A stretch of 64,000 bases of DNA from contig OX463809.1 of NCBI GenBank assembly GCA_949825045.1, forward strand, positions 5,607,501 to 5,671,500, in the 5' to 3' direction. Positions 11,201-26,200 of this stretch are shown one piece after another. Both the position numbers and the translations under genes were made by a program. The notes beneath the pieces are model-generated. The model saw only the letters and a program-made list of their open reading frames with translations. It made no database searches and was not told the origin of the DNA. Numbering within the stretch: position 1 is the stretch's first letter; every line of letters starts with the position of its first letter. This stretch comes from Argyresthia goedartella. Its lineage: Eukaryota; Arthropoda; Insecta; Lepidoptera; Argyresthiidae.

Positions 11201-14200
11201 GCTCAAATGGCAATTTCAAAAGCTCCAGAGGTATCTTATTATAGAAGAGAATACACTGACCCTTGAAAGAATTGCTAACCTTCGCGAGTCTAAATCGGGG
11301 CGCACACAGTCTGTGATTATTTCTTAGGTTAACATTACAGCTATCGCTATGTTTGGAAAATGTTGTAAGGTTCTTGCGTACATACATTATATTTTCGAAA
11401 ATAAATTGGCTAGCTACTGTTAGTATGTCAATTTCTTTAAAAAGCTCTCTTAAGGAGTCTGTTCGTTTTAAATTATAAATTGCTCGAATAGCTCTTTTCT
11501 GTAAAATAAAAATAGTTTGAATATCCGCTGCTTTCCCCCACAACAAGATACCATAGGACATCACACTATGAAAGTAACTAAAATATACTAGCCTAGATGT
11601 AGCCACATCCGTGCTTTGTCTGATGTTCCTAACAGCGTAAGTCGCAGAACTTAATTCACTAGCCAATTTATCTATGTGGGGTCCCCACTGCAATTTGCTA
11701 TAATGGTTATTCCAAGAAACTTCGTATAATTTACTAATTCTAACGTGCTGTTGTCTAACACTAAACTGGTCTCAACTTTCCTGACATTTGGAAGTGAGAA
11801 TTTGATACACTTGGTTTTACCAGCGTTTAACAATAAATTATTAACTGTGAACAAATTCAAGGTTAAAGACAATACACCATTAACATCATCAAAATCTGCT
11901 TTTTGTCTTTCAATTTTGAAGACCATTGAAGTATCATCAGCAAATAACACTATATCAGTTAATTTCTCCACCATGAAAGGCAGATCGTTGATATATACCA
12001 GGAACAAGAAAGGACCTAATATGGAACCTTGTGGAACGCCAATTTTTACACCCGATCCATCAGATTTAACGCCGTTAACTTCTGCCTTTTGAATTCTATT
12101 GCTTAGGTATGATCTTAGTAGATCCAACGCTTTATTTCGAACTCCGTAATGATTTAATTTAATTAATCAATCATTTTTATTTCGGAATACAAAGTTCCAT
12201 AGTTTGTTAGTAGTACTATTAATGTTCGATTCCAAATCGATATTCGATCGATGGTTTCTGAACGGCCATTTTGAATTTGACGTTGCTGCCAACCTAGCAG
12301 TTTTTTGACAACTGACGGACGAAAGCCCTCGCAATGTAAACGCGTTTTGGTTAGGGTATTGAAATTAAATCGCAGGCCATCTGGAATGTATTCGGGTTTC
12401 CCTCAGGATTGTCTATATAGCTGACAGACCAGGTTAGATCGACCCCAATTACTTCAGCTCGGTGAATCGCCGACGTTCACGCTTCTTGGCAACTGATCGT
12501 TACGCTACCTCGTAGCTGATGGGCCCCTACGAGGTCATTAGGTGCTGAGAAGCCTGAACAATTTTGGTAGCTAGAGCGTGGCTTCCTGAGATTTGCAGCC
12601 GTCAAGGGCTCCAGGATGGCACGATTTGGGACTATCAATCTGTAGGTATAGGCGGTTATTAGGTAACTTGGTTGTGTTCCTATATCCACATAGATTGGTA
12701 GTATTGTAAGCTATAGGTCTATTGCTGGTAGTAGATAGACAGATATTGAATTGAATTACCAGTTAGTCAATCTATTAGTGGTCTAGTAGTGCTATAGAAT
12801 GAATGTTTGGTTAACATAGGTAGTTACTTCTATTGATAGCAGGCTATTACATTGTTTTCAGTTTATAGCAATTTATAACTTGAACTAATATTGACTATCT
12901 GTGTGTGTTATAATGATAAAGGGAAACTAAATTGTATTTACAGAATTTATATAGATATAAAACTCGGTTCCTATTGTTTAAGGAAAACAACATTGTTTAA
13001 GTTGTGGTTTAGGGTTCCCTCGTTTGGGTTGTAGACTGGAGGGTCCAATAAAATTGAGTTACTGCAAATTGTGAGTAAGTATCGTTCCGATCATGTCGTT
13101 ATCTGAAATCCAGAAGGGTGTTTCTAAGGAACTCAGATGGTTTTCCTCCGCACACGGTCTGATAGACCGTTTAGATAGGCATGATGTGGTATTGGAGCGG
13201 TCTATGGACGTTAAGGAACGCTACAATAGGGTGCTCGAATTGTCCGCGCAGGCGGAATCAGTTGATGGTTGCGCACCTGACAGGCTGTCACGGTTGCTAG
13301 GGGATGTCGACCAATGTATGGAGATGGCAGCTGCTATCACGCAGAAGGCTGCGGACATACGTAGACAGCGCGAGTCCAGCCATGGTGGTGACATTGAAGC
13401 ACCTCTGCCGCTTCAGGGTTCGGGGTCCAGGTTACCTGCCATAACTATGCCTACTTTTGACGGAGTGTCCGGTGAATGGATGAGCTTCATCAATCTGTTC
13501 GACAGTTTGGTGCACATGCGATCGGACATTACCAAGTCTGTCAAGATGGCTCAGCTGGTGGCAGCATTGAGGGGTGAGCCTAGGGAGCTGGTCGCTCATT
13601 TGACAGTTACGGAGGGTAACTATGAAACGGCCAGGCAATTGTTGGTCAGACGTTACCATAACAAACGGAGGTTGGCCGATGCCCAACTGAACCGTTTGTT
13701 TAGTATCCCGGTTGTGAACAAGGTCGGGGCCATACAGACGGAGGTTTTGAACCCATTGTTGTCCGTCACCAAGGCTCTAGAGAATCTTGGACTTCCGGTT
13801 GGTGAATGGTCGTACCTACTGTTGTACATTGTACTTTCCCGCCTACCCGCTGACGTGCAGACTCGTTTCGAACAGTCTCACGGGAGGTCGGCCGAGGACC
13901 TGCCCGCCTTCTCCGACTTGGTCGGATTCTTGGAAGAGGAGGCTCGACGGGCAGAGAATTTGGGGTTGACGGTCACCCATCCTTCGGAGCCACAGAGAGC
14001 TGCCGGATCGCTGTGAGTAGGGGCCCTCCGATGACGAAGGACCGCACCAACCGGCAGTCATATGGGACTGTGAGTGCATTGACCCCACATAGTGAGACCT
14101 GCCCATGTTGTAGGCAGATTGGCCATACTGTGGCCAATTGCAATAAGTTCGGGGAACTTAGGGTTCAGGGACGGCGCCGGATGGCCAAGCAGCGGAGCTG

Positions 14201-17200
14201 GTGTTTCCTGTGCCTCGGGCCACACATGGCTAGGGACTGCACGCGCACAAAAATGTGCGGATATTGTGGTGGGGCCCACAACAATCTGTTGTGCATGAAC
14301 CGGTCCGGCCAACAGCCTCCACAGGGTGTATCCAGGGTGACACGGCATGGGGCCCTGAGAATTCGTTTGCGACTCGGAGCGCAACTCAGGGGCCAACGTC
14401 CCCACGTCCACAGGGCCGTACCCAGGGTGACACGGCATGGGGCCCTGAGAATTCGTTTGCGACTCGGAGCGCAACTCAGGGGCCAACGTCCCCACGTGCA
14501 CAGGGCAGTACCAGGGTGCAGGGCCGCACTCAGGACCATTACATGGGGGGCCCTGAGTTTTCGGTTGCGACTCGGCATCCGACCCAGCGGGACATTGGGT
14601 GTGTTGAGCAGGCCGTAACGGGCGGGTGGCATGGGACACCTTCGAGCTATGCGGGTGCGGTTCGGACGCCGCCTCAGTTGTCGCCCCGCTCGTCGCCTCG
14701 TCCTCGTCGGTCACATGTGATGTCCCCCCCGCTCATGGAGCGGCCACGGTTGAATTCACGCCCACCCCCCTTTACGGGGAATCGTAGGTTGGGAATGGAA
14801 CCGGCGCGTGGGCCATTTGTACAATGGGACCCTCTGGCGTATAGCTGCATACCTGATCGGTTACAGGCACAGTGGGGCCCCGGGGGTCCTCGCTAGGAAT
14901 TTGCGGCCCAACCATTGGTTGCCCCCCAACCGGAGACGGTGGTGTTACCGATCGCCTCTGTGCTTGTTTGGGATTTGGCGGGCAACCCAACATACGTTCG
15001 CGCCCTATTAGATTCTGGAGCTCAGGGCTGCATTGTATCGAATGATATAGCAAAATGGTTGGGCCTCAAGGTAAATAGGTATAATAAATCAATACGGGGC
15101 GTGGGGAATGTTACGGTTACGAATGTAGTTGGTCAATCGGTGATCACGTTCTCTCCACGTTATGACATTTTGACAAAAACATCCGTGCAAGCTTTAGTAA
15201 TGACGCATGTCATGGGCAGACACCCCTTGGTGAAGTTGAATCCGGCCGTTCGATTCCTGACATCAGGACTCAAGTTGGCGGATCCCGATTTTGACACTCC
15301 AGCCCCGGTCGACCTGCTACTGGGAGCAGACGTTCTGGGTAGGTTTCTGTTGTCGGATCGGCGAGTTCTTCAGCCGGACGGGTTGATTGCTGTGGATACT
15401 AAGTTTGGTCACGTGATCATGGGTCCGGCATTGCCAATGGTTAGGCCTGCCGAGTCAGATGGCATACTTATTGGCTCAGCGTTGTCAGACGCTATCCAAC
15501 GTTTCTGGGAGATAGAGGAACCTCCCACCGCTCGTCGAGTCGACGCAGACGAAGAAGAGTGCGAGTTGTTTTACCAGAATAGTACTGGTCGCCTTCGTTC
15601 TGGTCGTTTTGTAACTCGACTGCCTTTCAGGGCCGCCACTAGGAGAATCTAGGAAGATGGCTGAGACGAGATTGATGTCGATGGAGCGTGGGATGACAAG
15701 GGACGCCGTATTTAAACAAAAATATGTTGATTTCATGAGGGAGTATGAGTCGTTAGGACACATGTCGGTATCGGGTGTGGACTGGAGATCTGAGGATCAT
15801 TGTTTCCTTCCACACCATGCCGTCCTACGAACCCCTACCGGCAAGATTCGAGTTGTTTTTGATGGGTCAGCACCTACCTCGAACGGGATGTCCCTGAATC
15901 AGTGTCTACATTCGGGACCCAAGTTGAGTCGTGATATTTCGGATATTCTCACGAGCTTTCGGAGGCACCAGATTGTATTTGTCGCAGACATTCGGATGAT
16001 GTTTAGGCAAACGGTAATTCATCCGGCTGACAGAAGGTATCAGTTGATACTTTGGCGTGAGTCCACGGCCGAGCCAGTCAAGGTCTATGAGTTAAACACG
16101 AACACGTATGGGTTACGGTCTAGCCCGTATTTGGCGATGCGTACCCTGCGGGAGTTGGCGTCGCGTGACCGTGTGAGCTATCCTAGAGCCGCCGCTATCC
16201 TGGAGCAAGATTTGTACGTCGATGACGTCTGCACAGGGGCAGCCAGTGTAGAGGAAGCTCTGGACCGACGTGACGAGCTCATTCAATTGCTGGAACGAGG
16301 CGGCTATGAACTACGCAAGTGGATGTCCAACTCCCCTGAGTTGATGGCTGGTCTCCCAGATGAGTTTCAACAAGACCCGCACGTTTTTGAGAATCCTGAC
16401 AACCCTAACATGTTGTCAGTGCTTGGAATTCAGTACCGGCCCGTCCATGATGAGTTTACCTATCGGGTGGTTTTAGAAACACCGAAGGCCTGGACTAAGC
16501 GGTCAGTACTGTCAACGATTGCGAGAACGTTCGACCCGAATGGATGGATTTCTCCAGTCACCTTTGCTCTCAAATGTTTTATGCAAAGGCTATGGGCGGC
16601 TCAGTTGACCTGGGACACCCACCTCTCAGGTGATTTGTTGATTGATTGGACGCGAATGTTCACCTCGCTATCGGACATAAATAATGTATCGCTGCCGAGG
16701 AAATTGGTCCCTGCTGGGCATTACAGGGCAACCCTTCACGGGTTTTGTGATGCCTCTGAACGAGGGTTTGCGGCAGCGGTTTATTTGCGAACCGTCACCT
16801 CCACCGGGGAGGTCGACGTGCGTTTGGTTTTGGCAAAAAGCAAGGTAGCGCCTATTCGGACAAGGATGACGATTCCAAAACTGGAACTGTCCGGGGCTGC
16901 TCTTTTGACCAAACTTTTGAATCACACTCTAACAGTGTTGCGTGGGTCAGTGGTTTTGGAGGATACGGTGTACGCGTGGACGGACAGCCAGATTGTTTTG
17001 TGCTGGCTGAAGGCTTCGGTCCATAACTTAGAGGTTTTTGTTGCGAACCGTGTCTCCCAGATTGTGTCGTCTGAGGTCCCACTGACCTGGAGACATGTAC
17101 CAGGAGAATTGAACCCGTCTGATTGTGCATCCAGGGGATGTCGGGCTCCTGAACTCGTTAGACACCATTTGTGGTGGGGACCACCCTGGCTTGCCAAGAG

Positions 17201-20200
17201 AGAATCGGACTGGCCCCACAGCCATGTAGTAGTATCTTCGGATCATGGCCCCAGAGCGGCCGTGCATGTTACCCAGAAGGCTGAGGACCCTGACGCCGGG
17301 TTTCTGCTGGACCGGTATAGCTCACTTGACAAGTTGATAAACGTGTCCACTTGGATTAGGAGATTCGCTCGAAATTGTCGTACTCCTCGCGATCAGCGAA
17401 CGTTGAACCCTATTCTGACTCCGGCAGAGCGAAACGAGTCGCTGTTGAATTTGGTCCGGTTGGTACAGTCCTCGAAGTTTGGGGCAGAATTGGAGATTAT
17501 ACGAAGTGGACGTTCGAAATTGAAGGGAGCCGTCGCGCGTCTCAACCCCTTTGTTGACTCGACCGGGTTACTTCGGGTAGGAGGGAGATTGCGCAATGCG
17601 AATCTGTCGTATTCGGCTCGTCACCCACTTCTGCTCCCCAAGGGGGGACAGTTAGTTGAATTGCTGGTGACTGATCGTCATATTAAAAACGCGCATGCCG
17701 GCTGTAACGCGTTGTTGGCCACGCTCCAGCGGGAGTTTTGGATCTTATCTGCCCGCCGTGTCATACGGAACATCGTGTTTCGGTACATGCCTTGTTATCG
17801 ACTTAAAGCTGCCACGATGCAACCTCTCATGGGGGACTTGCCCCCTGATCGTGTGAATGAGGTCAGACCGTTTTCAGGTGTTGGTACGGATTTTGCAGGA
17901 CCGTTTATGGTGAAGAGTTCACGATTGCGTACCGCTAGGCAATACAAGGCGTACCTATGTGTGTTTGTTTGTTTATCCACCACGGCGGTACATCTCGAGC
18001 TCGTTGCTGACCTCTCGACAGAGGCTTTCATTGCTTGTTTGGATAGGTTTGTTTCTCGAAGGGGACTTCCAACTTTGATCCGCTCTGATAACGGCACTAA
18101 CTACGTCGGTGCGGAACGATACTTACGAGAGATAGTCAACTTTTTGAATGTAAATAAAGTGGATATTGGAACGGCCCTCTCCCGTCGGGGTATACAGTGG
18201 ACCTTCAGCCCACCGATTTGCCCCCACTGGGGTGGGATTTTTGAGGCCGTAGTTAAGTCAGCTAAGACGCACTTGGGGCGTATAGTAGGTCAGACCGCGC
18301 TGACTTTTGAGGAGCTCGCGACATTGTTTTGTAAGATCGAGGCCGTTCTCAATTCGCGACCGTTGTGTCCGCTCAGCTCGGATCCAAATGACCTGGAGGC
18401 TCTGACCCCAGGCCATTTCTTGATAGGACAGCCACTTAACGCGTTGCCCGAGCACCCCTTCGAGGGAGTGAAATTGTATCGGTTGTCAAGGTATCAGATG
18501 TTGCAGCAGTTTACTCAGAATTTCTGAAAGCGTTGGTCGCTCGAGTATCTGCATATCTTACAACAGCGCCTTAAGTGGACTGACAAAACCAGCCCCCCTA
18601 GTGTTGGTGACCTCGTTCTGGTTAAGGATGCTAACCTACCGCCACTACGTTGGCGCAGGGGGCGCATTGTTAACTTGTTCCCTGGCAAGGACGGGACCCC
18701 CCGGTCTGCAGAGGTTCTAGTAGGAGGCTCGGTTCTAAAACGAGCGGTAGCAACGTTGTCTCGGCTGCCCGTAGATTAGGGGACAGGTGGGTGCCTGTCC
18801 GGGCGGGTGATTGTTCGATTCCAAATCGATATTCGATCGATGGTTTCTGAACGGCCATTTTGAATTTGACGTTGCTGCCAACCTAGCAGTTTTTTGACAA
18901 CTGACAGACGAAAGCCCTCGCAATGTAAACGCGTTTTGGTTAGGGTATTGAAATTAAATCGCAGGCCATCTGGAATGTATTCGGGTTTCCCTCAGGATTG
19001 TCTATATAGCTGAGTGTGTTGTGGTTCCCCGAACCAGATAAAGTTCGCATTTACGTGGCCGATTGGTTTTTACCACGTAACATAACCTGTGTTGGAACAC
19101 TGTGCTCATTGAAGCTGGCCCGCCAGTCATAGGAGGTTGGCTGAAGAACCTGTCTACCAAGAAGAGCCTAGGGTGCACCCGGGCCTTGCAGAGAGACAGG
19201 AGGTTGACGGGACCGAAGCACAGACCAGGTTAGATCGACCCCAATTACTTCAGCTCGGTGAATCGCCGACGTTCACGCTTCTTGGTAACTGATCGTTACG
19301 CTACCTCGTAGCTGATGGGCCCCTACGAGGTCATTAGGTGCTGAGAAGCCTGAACAATTAATAACATTAACATAACAATAACACTTAAAATTATAATAAG
19401 ATCCAGTCAATTAAAATTAAAATGAAGTCATGCTAATAAAAATTCAAATTAGATCATTACATTAAATTAGGTTATTTTACAATATTAATGAAATAAAATA
19501 AAAATAAATAAATTAAAATTTAACTGACACAAATTACAAATAACAATTAAATTCAATACATTCAGGTGGATTTATGCATTCATCTCATATAGATAGGCCT
19601 GCCCGTGGAACGGCTCAGTTTGCCACACACTGTCAGTGTACCTGTAATAACACTAACCCAGTGTTTGAGTATAGGCCCGTCGAGCCGACCCGCAATGACC
19701 TGCAGGATGCTGTTGGCGCTGCTACGCGTTCTGCTCAGTAAGGAGGCCGTCCTCTTACGTATGATGGCGTGAAATCCATCAGTACGTGCCTCAACAAACA
19801 TACCCGACGCACTACAGTAGCGCGGCAGCCCCAGCAACATCCTAAAAGCATTGTTGTACTGGACGCGCAGGGCGTTGAGAGCTTTTTGGGTATAGTTGAC
19901 CCATAGGCTGCACGTGTAGAACGATTGACAATATGCCTTGAAGAGTGTGATTTTGACTGGCTTTGTACAACGTGCAAACCTACGAGCCAGCATATTTGCC
20001 CTAACTGCCAAAGCCCTGCGCTCCCGCTCAATGTCTAGGTCATCCCTCAGGTCGTCTGTCACTATATGACCAAGGTACTTAAAACACGTCACTCTTTTCA
20101 GTGTATTACCATACAGTCTTAAAGCCGGCACTTCACTCGGTAGTTTATTACCAGTCTTAAAGATCATAATCTCACTTTTTTTGACATTATATTTGATGCC

Positions 20201-23200
20201 GTGTCTTTCTGCATATCGTTCACATGTTGTAAGTAATTTTCTCAAGCTCCCTGGTGACGGACTCAGCAGCACCATATCGTCTGCATAGCTTAAGTTGTTG
20301 CAGCTTTTACCATCAACGTAGCATCCCGCATGCATACTGCTGAGTTCACCGACCAGATCGTTCACATACAGATTAAATAGCTTGGGCGATGTTAATCCCC
20401 CCTGCCTCACTCCACATTCCATCCGATACGCCTCCGAAAACTCATTTCCCCATTTTACTTTGTTGATTTGATTTTCATACCAAAATTTAAAGATATTAAC
20501 AATTTCGCTCCGGTAGTTTAGACGCTCGACACTTATCCCACAAGATGTCATAACTTACAAGGTCAAATGCTTTTGAGAGATCTAAAAAACAGGCGTACAC
20601 ATTTGTTCTACGGTCAGTGTAGTATTTAACGGTGTGCTTGAGGCCCAGAATTGCACTTTCCGTAGAAAGCCCCGGCCTAAAGCCAAACTGTTCATCATTC
20701 AAGCGGATGTGGGCGCTCAGCTGTGCGTCAAGCAGGCCGTCAAATACCTTTGCAATTATGGTTGCAAGCGAAATTGGTCTGTAATTGTTCCTATCTGATA
20801 TATCGCCAGTTTTGTTTTTAACAATGGGCACCACAATAGTTTCCATCATTTCACACGGAAGATATCCATGGCTGACATTATAAAATTTGGCTAATACTCT
20901 AGGTAGATGAGACCCTGCATGTTTCAGGTGTTCAATGCTGAGCCCGTCGTGGCCCGGAGACTTCCCTCTGGACATGTTTTTAACAACTGTTGCTACGTCT
21001 TTAGGGCTGAATCGAGTCTCCAGATCACCCCGAAGCTGCTCAACGTCACTCACCCTATTTGAAGGAACTATAGTAGATTGCACCTCGAAATGCTCACGAA
21101 ATATGTTGGCTATTCCCTTCTGTTCCATTACCCCGTCAACAGATACCGGTAGGCTGGGTTTGCTATTGTGCTCCTTGGTAGACTTCCAGAATTTATTAAA
21201 ATCTTTCGCCTTGTGATGTGTTGCCAGTACATCCATAGCTATTTGCTCCTGGTTATCCTGACACCACTTAAGCTTCGCCTTAAAAACCTTTCTACTTTCG
21301 CTCATTTCCAGGTATAGTGGACCGGATCTTGGTTTTCCATAGTAAAGCCACTCTTGAAATTTCAGTCGCGCTTCAGCATGTGCCACCCCTACATGCTTGT
21401 TCCAGCCAGTCACCTGCCGTTTTTTACCGGAACTTTTTTTATTATTACTAAATGCTGATGCCTCGCTTAATGAGATTACAATTCTGCTATACATACAATC
21501 TATAAATTTCTTATGGCCTAAATTATGACAGTGCATATCACAGCAATTACTAAGTTCCACCGGAAAATCAATATCCTTTAACTTATTGTGACATAATTCA
21601 GCATATAACTGTACCTCTTCCGGTTGTCGGTTCCCCCATCGTACTTTATCACATTCTACTTGACTAGCTATACACACATTTTTCCGTCTTATAAGCCGTA
21701 GGTTACATTCAACACTAACGGGATAGTGATCTGACCACACAACATCATAAAGTATTTTTACATTTGTTACCGTACTGTAAGCAGATTGCGTAACCAAGCA
21801 ATGATCCAACCACCTTCTCGATCCATGAGAGTCACTTACATATGTATACGTGCCCGAGTCTATGCCTAACTTTTGTGTATCGGCACAAATCCATTTCTGG
21901 TCATCACAGAAAGTCAGCATTTCGTCACAGAACAATGTATATGGATGAGCATTTAAGTCGCCTAACATATAAACAGACTCAATATTATTATTTTCTACGA
22001 TCGCATTAATCTCGCTAAGGCACTCGGTAAATTCTGGCAAATTATCCTTATCATCTGTAGGCATGTAACAACTAAACACAAGTAAACACTGATCACACAA
22101 CGTAATCTTTATACATGCAAGCCGCACACTGTTACAGTTTATTACTTGAACCTGTTGAAATACACTTTTCCGCCACAAGATCGCCACACCACCGTACGGT
22201 CTTCCCCTCAGTACACCTGTCGATGTGTCCACCGCTGACTTTCCCGTGTACCCAAAGTTGATGTCCAGTGTACCGAGGTAGGGTATGTCATGTGGCAGGG
22301 TCCATGTTTCTTGTAATGCCACAATGTCAGCATCACGACATAGCCTTCTTATACAATCAGCTGATCGTTTCACAGACTTACAGTTGAAACTGACAAAATT
22401 ACTATTGTATTAATAGCGTATTATGATCAACACTATCAAACGCCTTCGACAGGTCGCAAAAAACTCCGATAGCATCCTGTGCGGCCTCCCATGCAGAATA
22501 AATTTGAGATATAAGGGTAATACCTGCATCCGTAGTCGATTTACCCCTAGTGAAACCGTATTGTTTGGCGTGGAGTTGTTTGGTACGGTTGAAGTGTGAG
22601 AGCATTTGATTGAGGTATAATCTTTTCAAATATTTTACTTAGTGTTGGAAGAACAGATATTGGTCTGAAATTTGAAGGATCACCCTTATCTCCCGATTTG
22701 AACGGAGCTATCAGTTTACTGTGTTTCATGAGGTCTGGGAAAGCCCCATCATCAACACATTTATTGAATATATAGTGATTTTGAGTACTCGTCACTCTAA
22801 ACTTAGTTCAGAAAATGCCCGTCGACCCTATGTATGATGGCAACATAGTTACACACAGCGAGAAGGTCAAGAATCTTGAGATCGTATTTGTTAAATTATT
22901 GTCCTGGTCGCCCCATGTTTGTGAGGTCAGCAGACGAGTCTTTGGGTCATTTCACTCCCGACGGAGTACTTCCTGCCGCTTGAGTAGACCGTTGTGCGTC
23001 TTTAGTGTAACGACCCGCACGTATCCGTCGCTCCCAGGATGCAACTCTACGACTCTTCCTATCCTCCATTTACCTGGCGGGAGGTTGACATCTTTGATGA
23101 TGACGACATCATTAATACTGAAATTTGGCTGTTTGTGGTTGTCTCCATATACAAGAGGATCTCTGGGGCATGTCAGTAAAAATTATTAGCTCGGTGATAG

Positions 23201-26200
23201 ACGAACTTGCCCCTCATCTAGCTAAAATCTTCAATAAATGTGTAGATGAGAGTACTTTCCCTGATCTCATGAAACACAGCAGGCTAGTACCTTTATTTAA
23301 AAGCGGCGATAGGGGTGACCCTACAAATTTCAGACCCGTTTCGGTTCTACCCGTATTGAGTAAAATATTTGAGAAGATTATATTGGGTCAGTTACTAGCG
23401 CACTTCGATGCGCGTCAAATTCTCCATAGCCAGCAGTTTGGGTTTTCAAAAGGGCGCTCGACAACAGATGCTGGAGTCATGTTAGTTAAACATATTTTTA
23501 ATGCGTGGGAAGATTGTAGGGACGCTATAGGTGTTTTTTGTGACCTGTCCAAGGCATTTGACTGTGTAGACCACGAAACATTGCTCTTAAAGCTAAAACA
23601 CTACGGCATAAAAGGCAATAGCTCCAAGCTTTTGAGATCGTATTTAGAAGGGAGGGTTCAAAAAGCTGACATTAATAGGACAAAATCGTCGGGTTCTCAG
23701 GTGAAGATGGGAGTCCCACAGGGATCTTGTTCTTGACCTTAGGTATATTTTCAGTAAAAACGGCAGCTTCGGTGATTAAATAGGATTTTATTTGTAAGCA
23801 CGTTACATTCGCGTGTGACAGCAGAAAAGGCAAGAAGGCGCCTTGACAGAAGATGTTGAGCAATCAATTGACGCAAATACACAAGTTGCTGTTCTTAAAA
23901 TTACAGGCGTTGAATTAAAGTTATACTTAAAATTAAATTATAAACATGCCCCCAGGCGTTGAAAGCATGGCTTTCAACCAATGGATTCCTCTTCCAAGAG
24001 CGGGCAAATCTTCGAAAACGCTCGACGAATGACTCCACTTGTGGTCTTAATATCCGCCACTCTACTAATTCCATCACTTCCAGGATAGACAGTGATGATT
24101 CGTCCCAGCTTCCATCGCAGAGGGGGAAGGTTGTCCTCTTTAACGATAACGAGTGTGTTCGGTTTAAGGGTTTGACCGTCAGTTCTCCATTTGACTCGCT
24201 GCTGGAGTTCGGAAACATATTCTTTGTTCCACCGTGACCAAAACTGCTGGCGAAGCTGCTCAATTCTGTTGAAACGGCTCAAATTGGTAGAGGAGTATCT
24301 TTGAAGATCTTCTGTGGGAAGACTCGTGAGTGGACGGCCGATGAGAAAGTGACCAGGTGTCAACGGAGTATAGTCAGCTGGGTCTGAAGAAAGCGGGGTC
24401 AACGGACGCGAGTTTAGCACTGCCTCGATTTGAACAAGAGTTGTATTGAGCTCTTCGTATGTAAGATTACAATGTTCCAACACTCGAACTAAATGAAATT
24501 TTGTTGATTTCACGCCTGCTTCCCAAAGACCGCCAAAATGTGGCGCATAGGCCGGTATAAAATTAAATTGGATTCCTTCGTTAGATGCTTCAAGACCCAA
24601 TGAGTTACAATTATCTTTAAGAAAGCGCGATAATTCGTTTGAAGCACCCACAAATGAAGTGCCATTATCTGAGTAGATATTTGAACATTTACCGCGGCGA
24701 GAAATGAACCTACGTAAGGCCAATAAAAAACACTTGCTTGTTAAGTCGCCAACCAACTCAAGGTGCATACATTTCGTAGCTAAACAAACGAAGACAGCTA
24801 TATACACCTTTACAACCTTGCATCCACGACCTTGACGTGATACGGCATTAATAGGACCCGCATAATCTACTCCTACATTCTCAAAAGGGTAGATACCAGG
24901 CGAAACACGCTTAGTCGGCAAATTACCCATCTGAGGCACTACTACCTTTCCACGCTCGCGCGTGCACGTTACACATTTATGATAGGTAGCCTTAGCTAAA
25001 CAGCGACCACCGATTGGCCAGTACGTTTCCCTAATGGATGCCAACAATAATTGTGGACCTGCGTGCAACAATCGGTTGTGTTCAAAACGAAATAAAATGA
25101 CTGAAAAATGATGAGTGGACTGTAGTAAAATAGGAAACTTTTTATCATGAGGAAAATCAGAATTCGAAAGACGGCCCCCAACACGCATTATTTTATTGCT
25201 ATCGATAAAAACATTAAATTTTAATAGCCTACTTTTGGGGGGTAAGAGTTTACCCTGCAATAGTAATTCGTACTCTGGAAATGATTCCCTCTGCACCAAA
25301 GGAAGTATGAAATTCAAAGAATTTTGCAATTCTGCCGCATCTACATACATGTAGTTAACTGCGGGTTTAGACTCCCTTTTGAGAACATAAATCTTCAAAA
25401 ATCGTAGCACATAGGCTACAGCACGTAAAAGTCTTAAAAGGTTTGAAAATCTGTCAAATTCAATAATTTGTTTAGTCTCAATCCTTTGTGAAATTTGACA
25501 ATGCAATGTTTTGTTCGAAATAGAATTCGATTGAGATTCATCATCTGTAGTGACAACGGAATTGTTGGGCCAGTGAGAGTGATTTAATTTTAAAAAGGAT
25601 GGACCCGACCACCACAAGTCGGCGGCATGCACTTGTTCCGGTTGTATCCCACGCGAGATCAGATCCGCAGGATTTTTATCGGTAGGTACATGCCTCCATG
25701 TACACTTCTCTGTATCTTCTAGGATACTAGCGACGCGATTCCTTACAAAAGGCTCTAATTTGCTGGGTAACCTTTTAAGCCATCCCAGAACTACCATCGA
25801 ATCGCTCCATAAAGTGGTCGATCCTACTTTATCGCGCAATGAATTAATTACCTTTTGATAAAGACGCGCACCCACTAGCGCAGCACAAAGCTCAAGGCGA
25901 GGTATGGTTGTTGGTTTTATAGGTGCAACCCTACTTTTAGCCATCAGTAATCCAACCGAAACTTCACCAGCTTCGTTTACACTGCGGACATATACGCATG
26001 CCCCATATGCTAGTTCAGATGCATCTGCAAAGATATGCAAATCAAACGCTTTATTATAACCATCGCAAACTACACGACGAGGAATCGTTAAATCATTTAA
26101 GGCTGACAAATTGTTTATGGTTTTACTCCAACCTTTGAAAAGCTCCTCAGGTAAAGGTTCGTCCCATGCGAGCTTGAGTAGCCATAACCTTTGTAAAAAG

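Larger units (their letters stand above)
12223..19356 (+). mobile_element. BEL-1: full-length BEL/Pao LTR retrotransposon
   Basis: Bounded by LTRs that start TGTTCGATTCC and end GCCTGAACA. It is flanked by the 5-bp target duplication ATTAA (12218-12222 and 19357-19361), and lies in the LINE-B 3' UTR. It carries gag, zinc knuckles, protease, reverse transcriptase, RNase H and integrase, but several frame breaks make it defective. The two LTRs differ by two visible substitutions over the shared 338 bp plus a 207-bp length difference, so insertion is fairly recent. Confidence 0.95.

Noticed and set aside
13843..14714. Minus-strand frames opposite BEL-1 gag
   Set aside because: Antisense to a recognisable gag and zinc-knuckle region.
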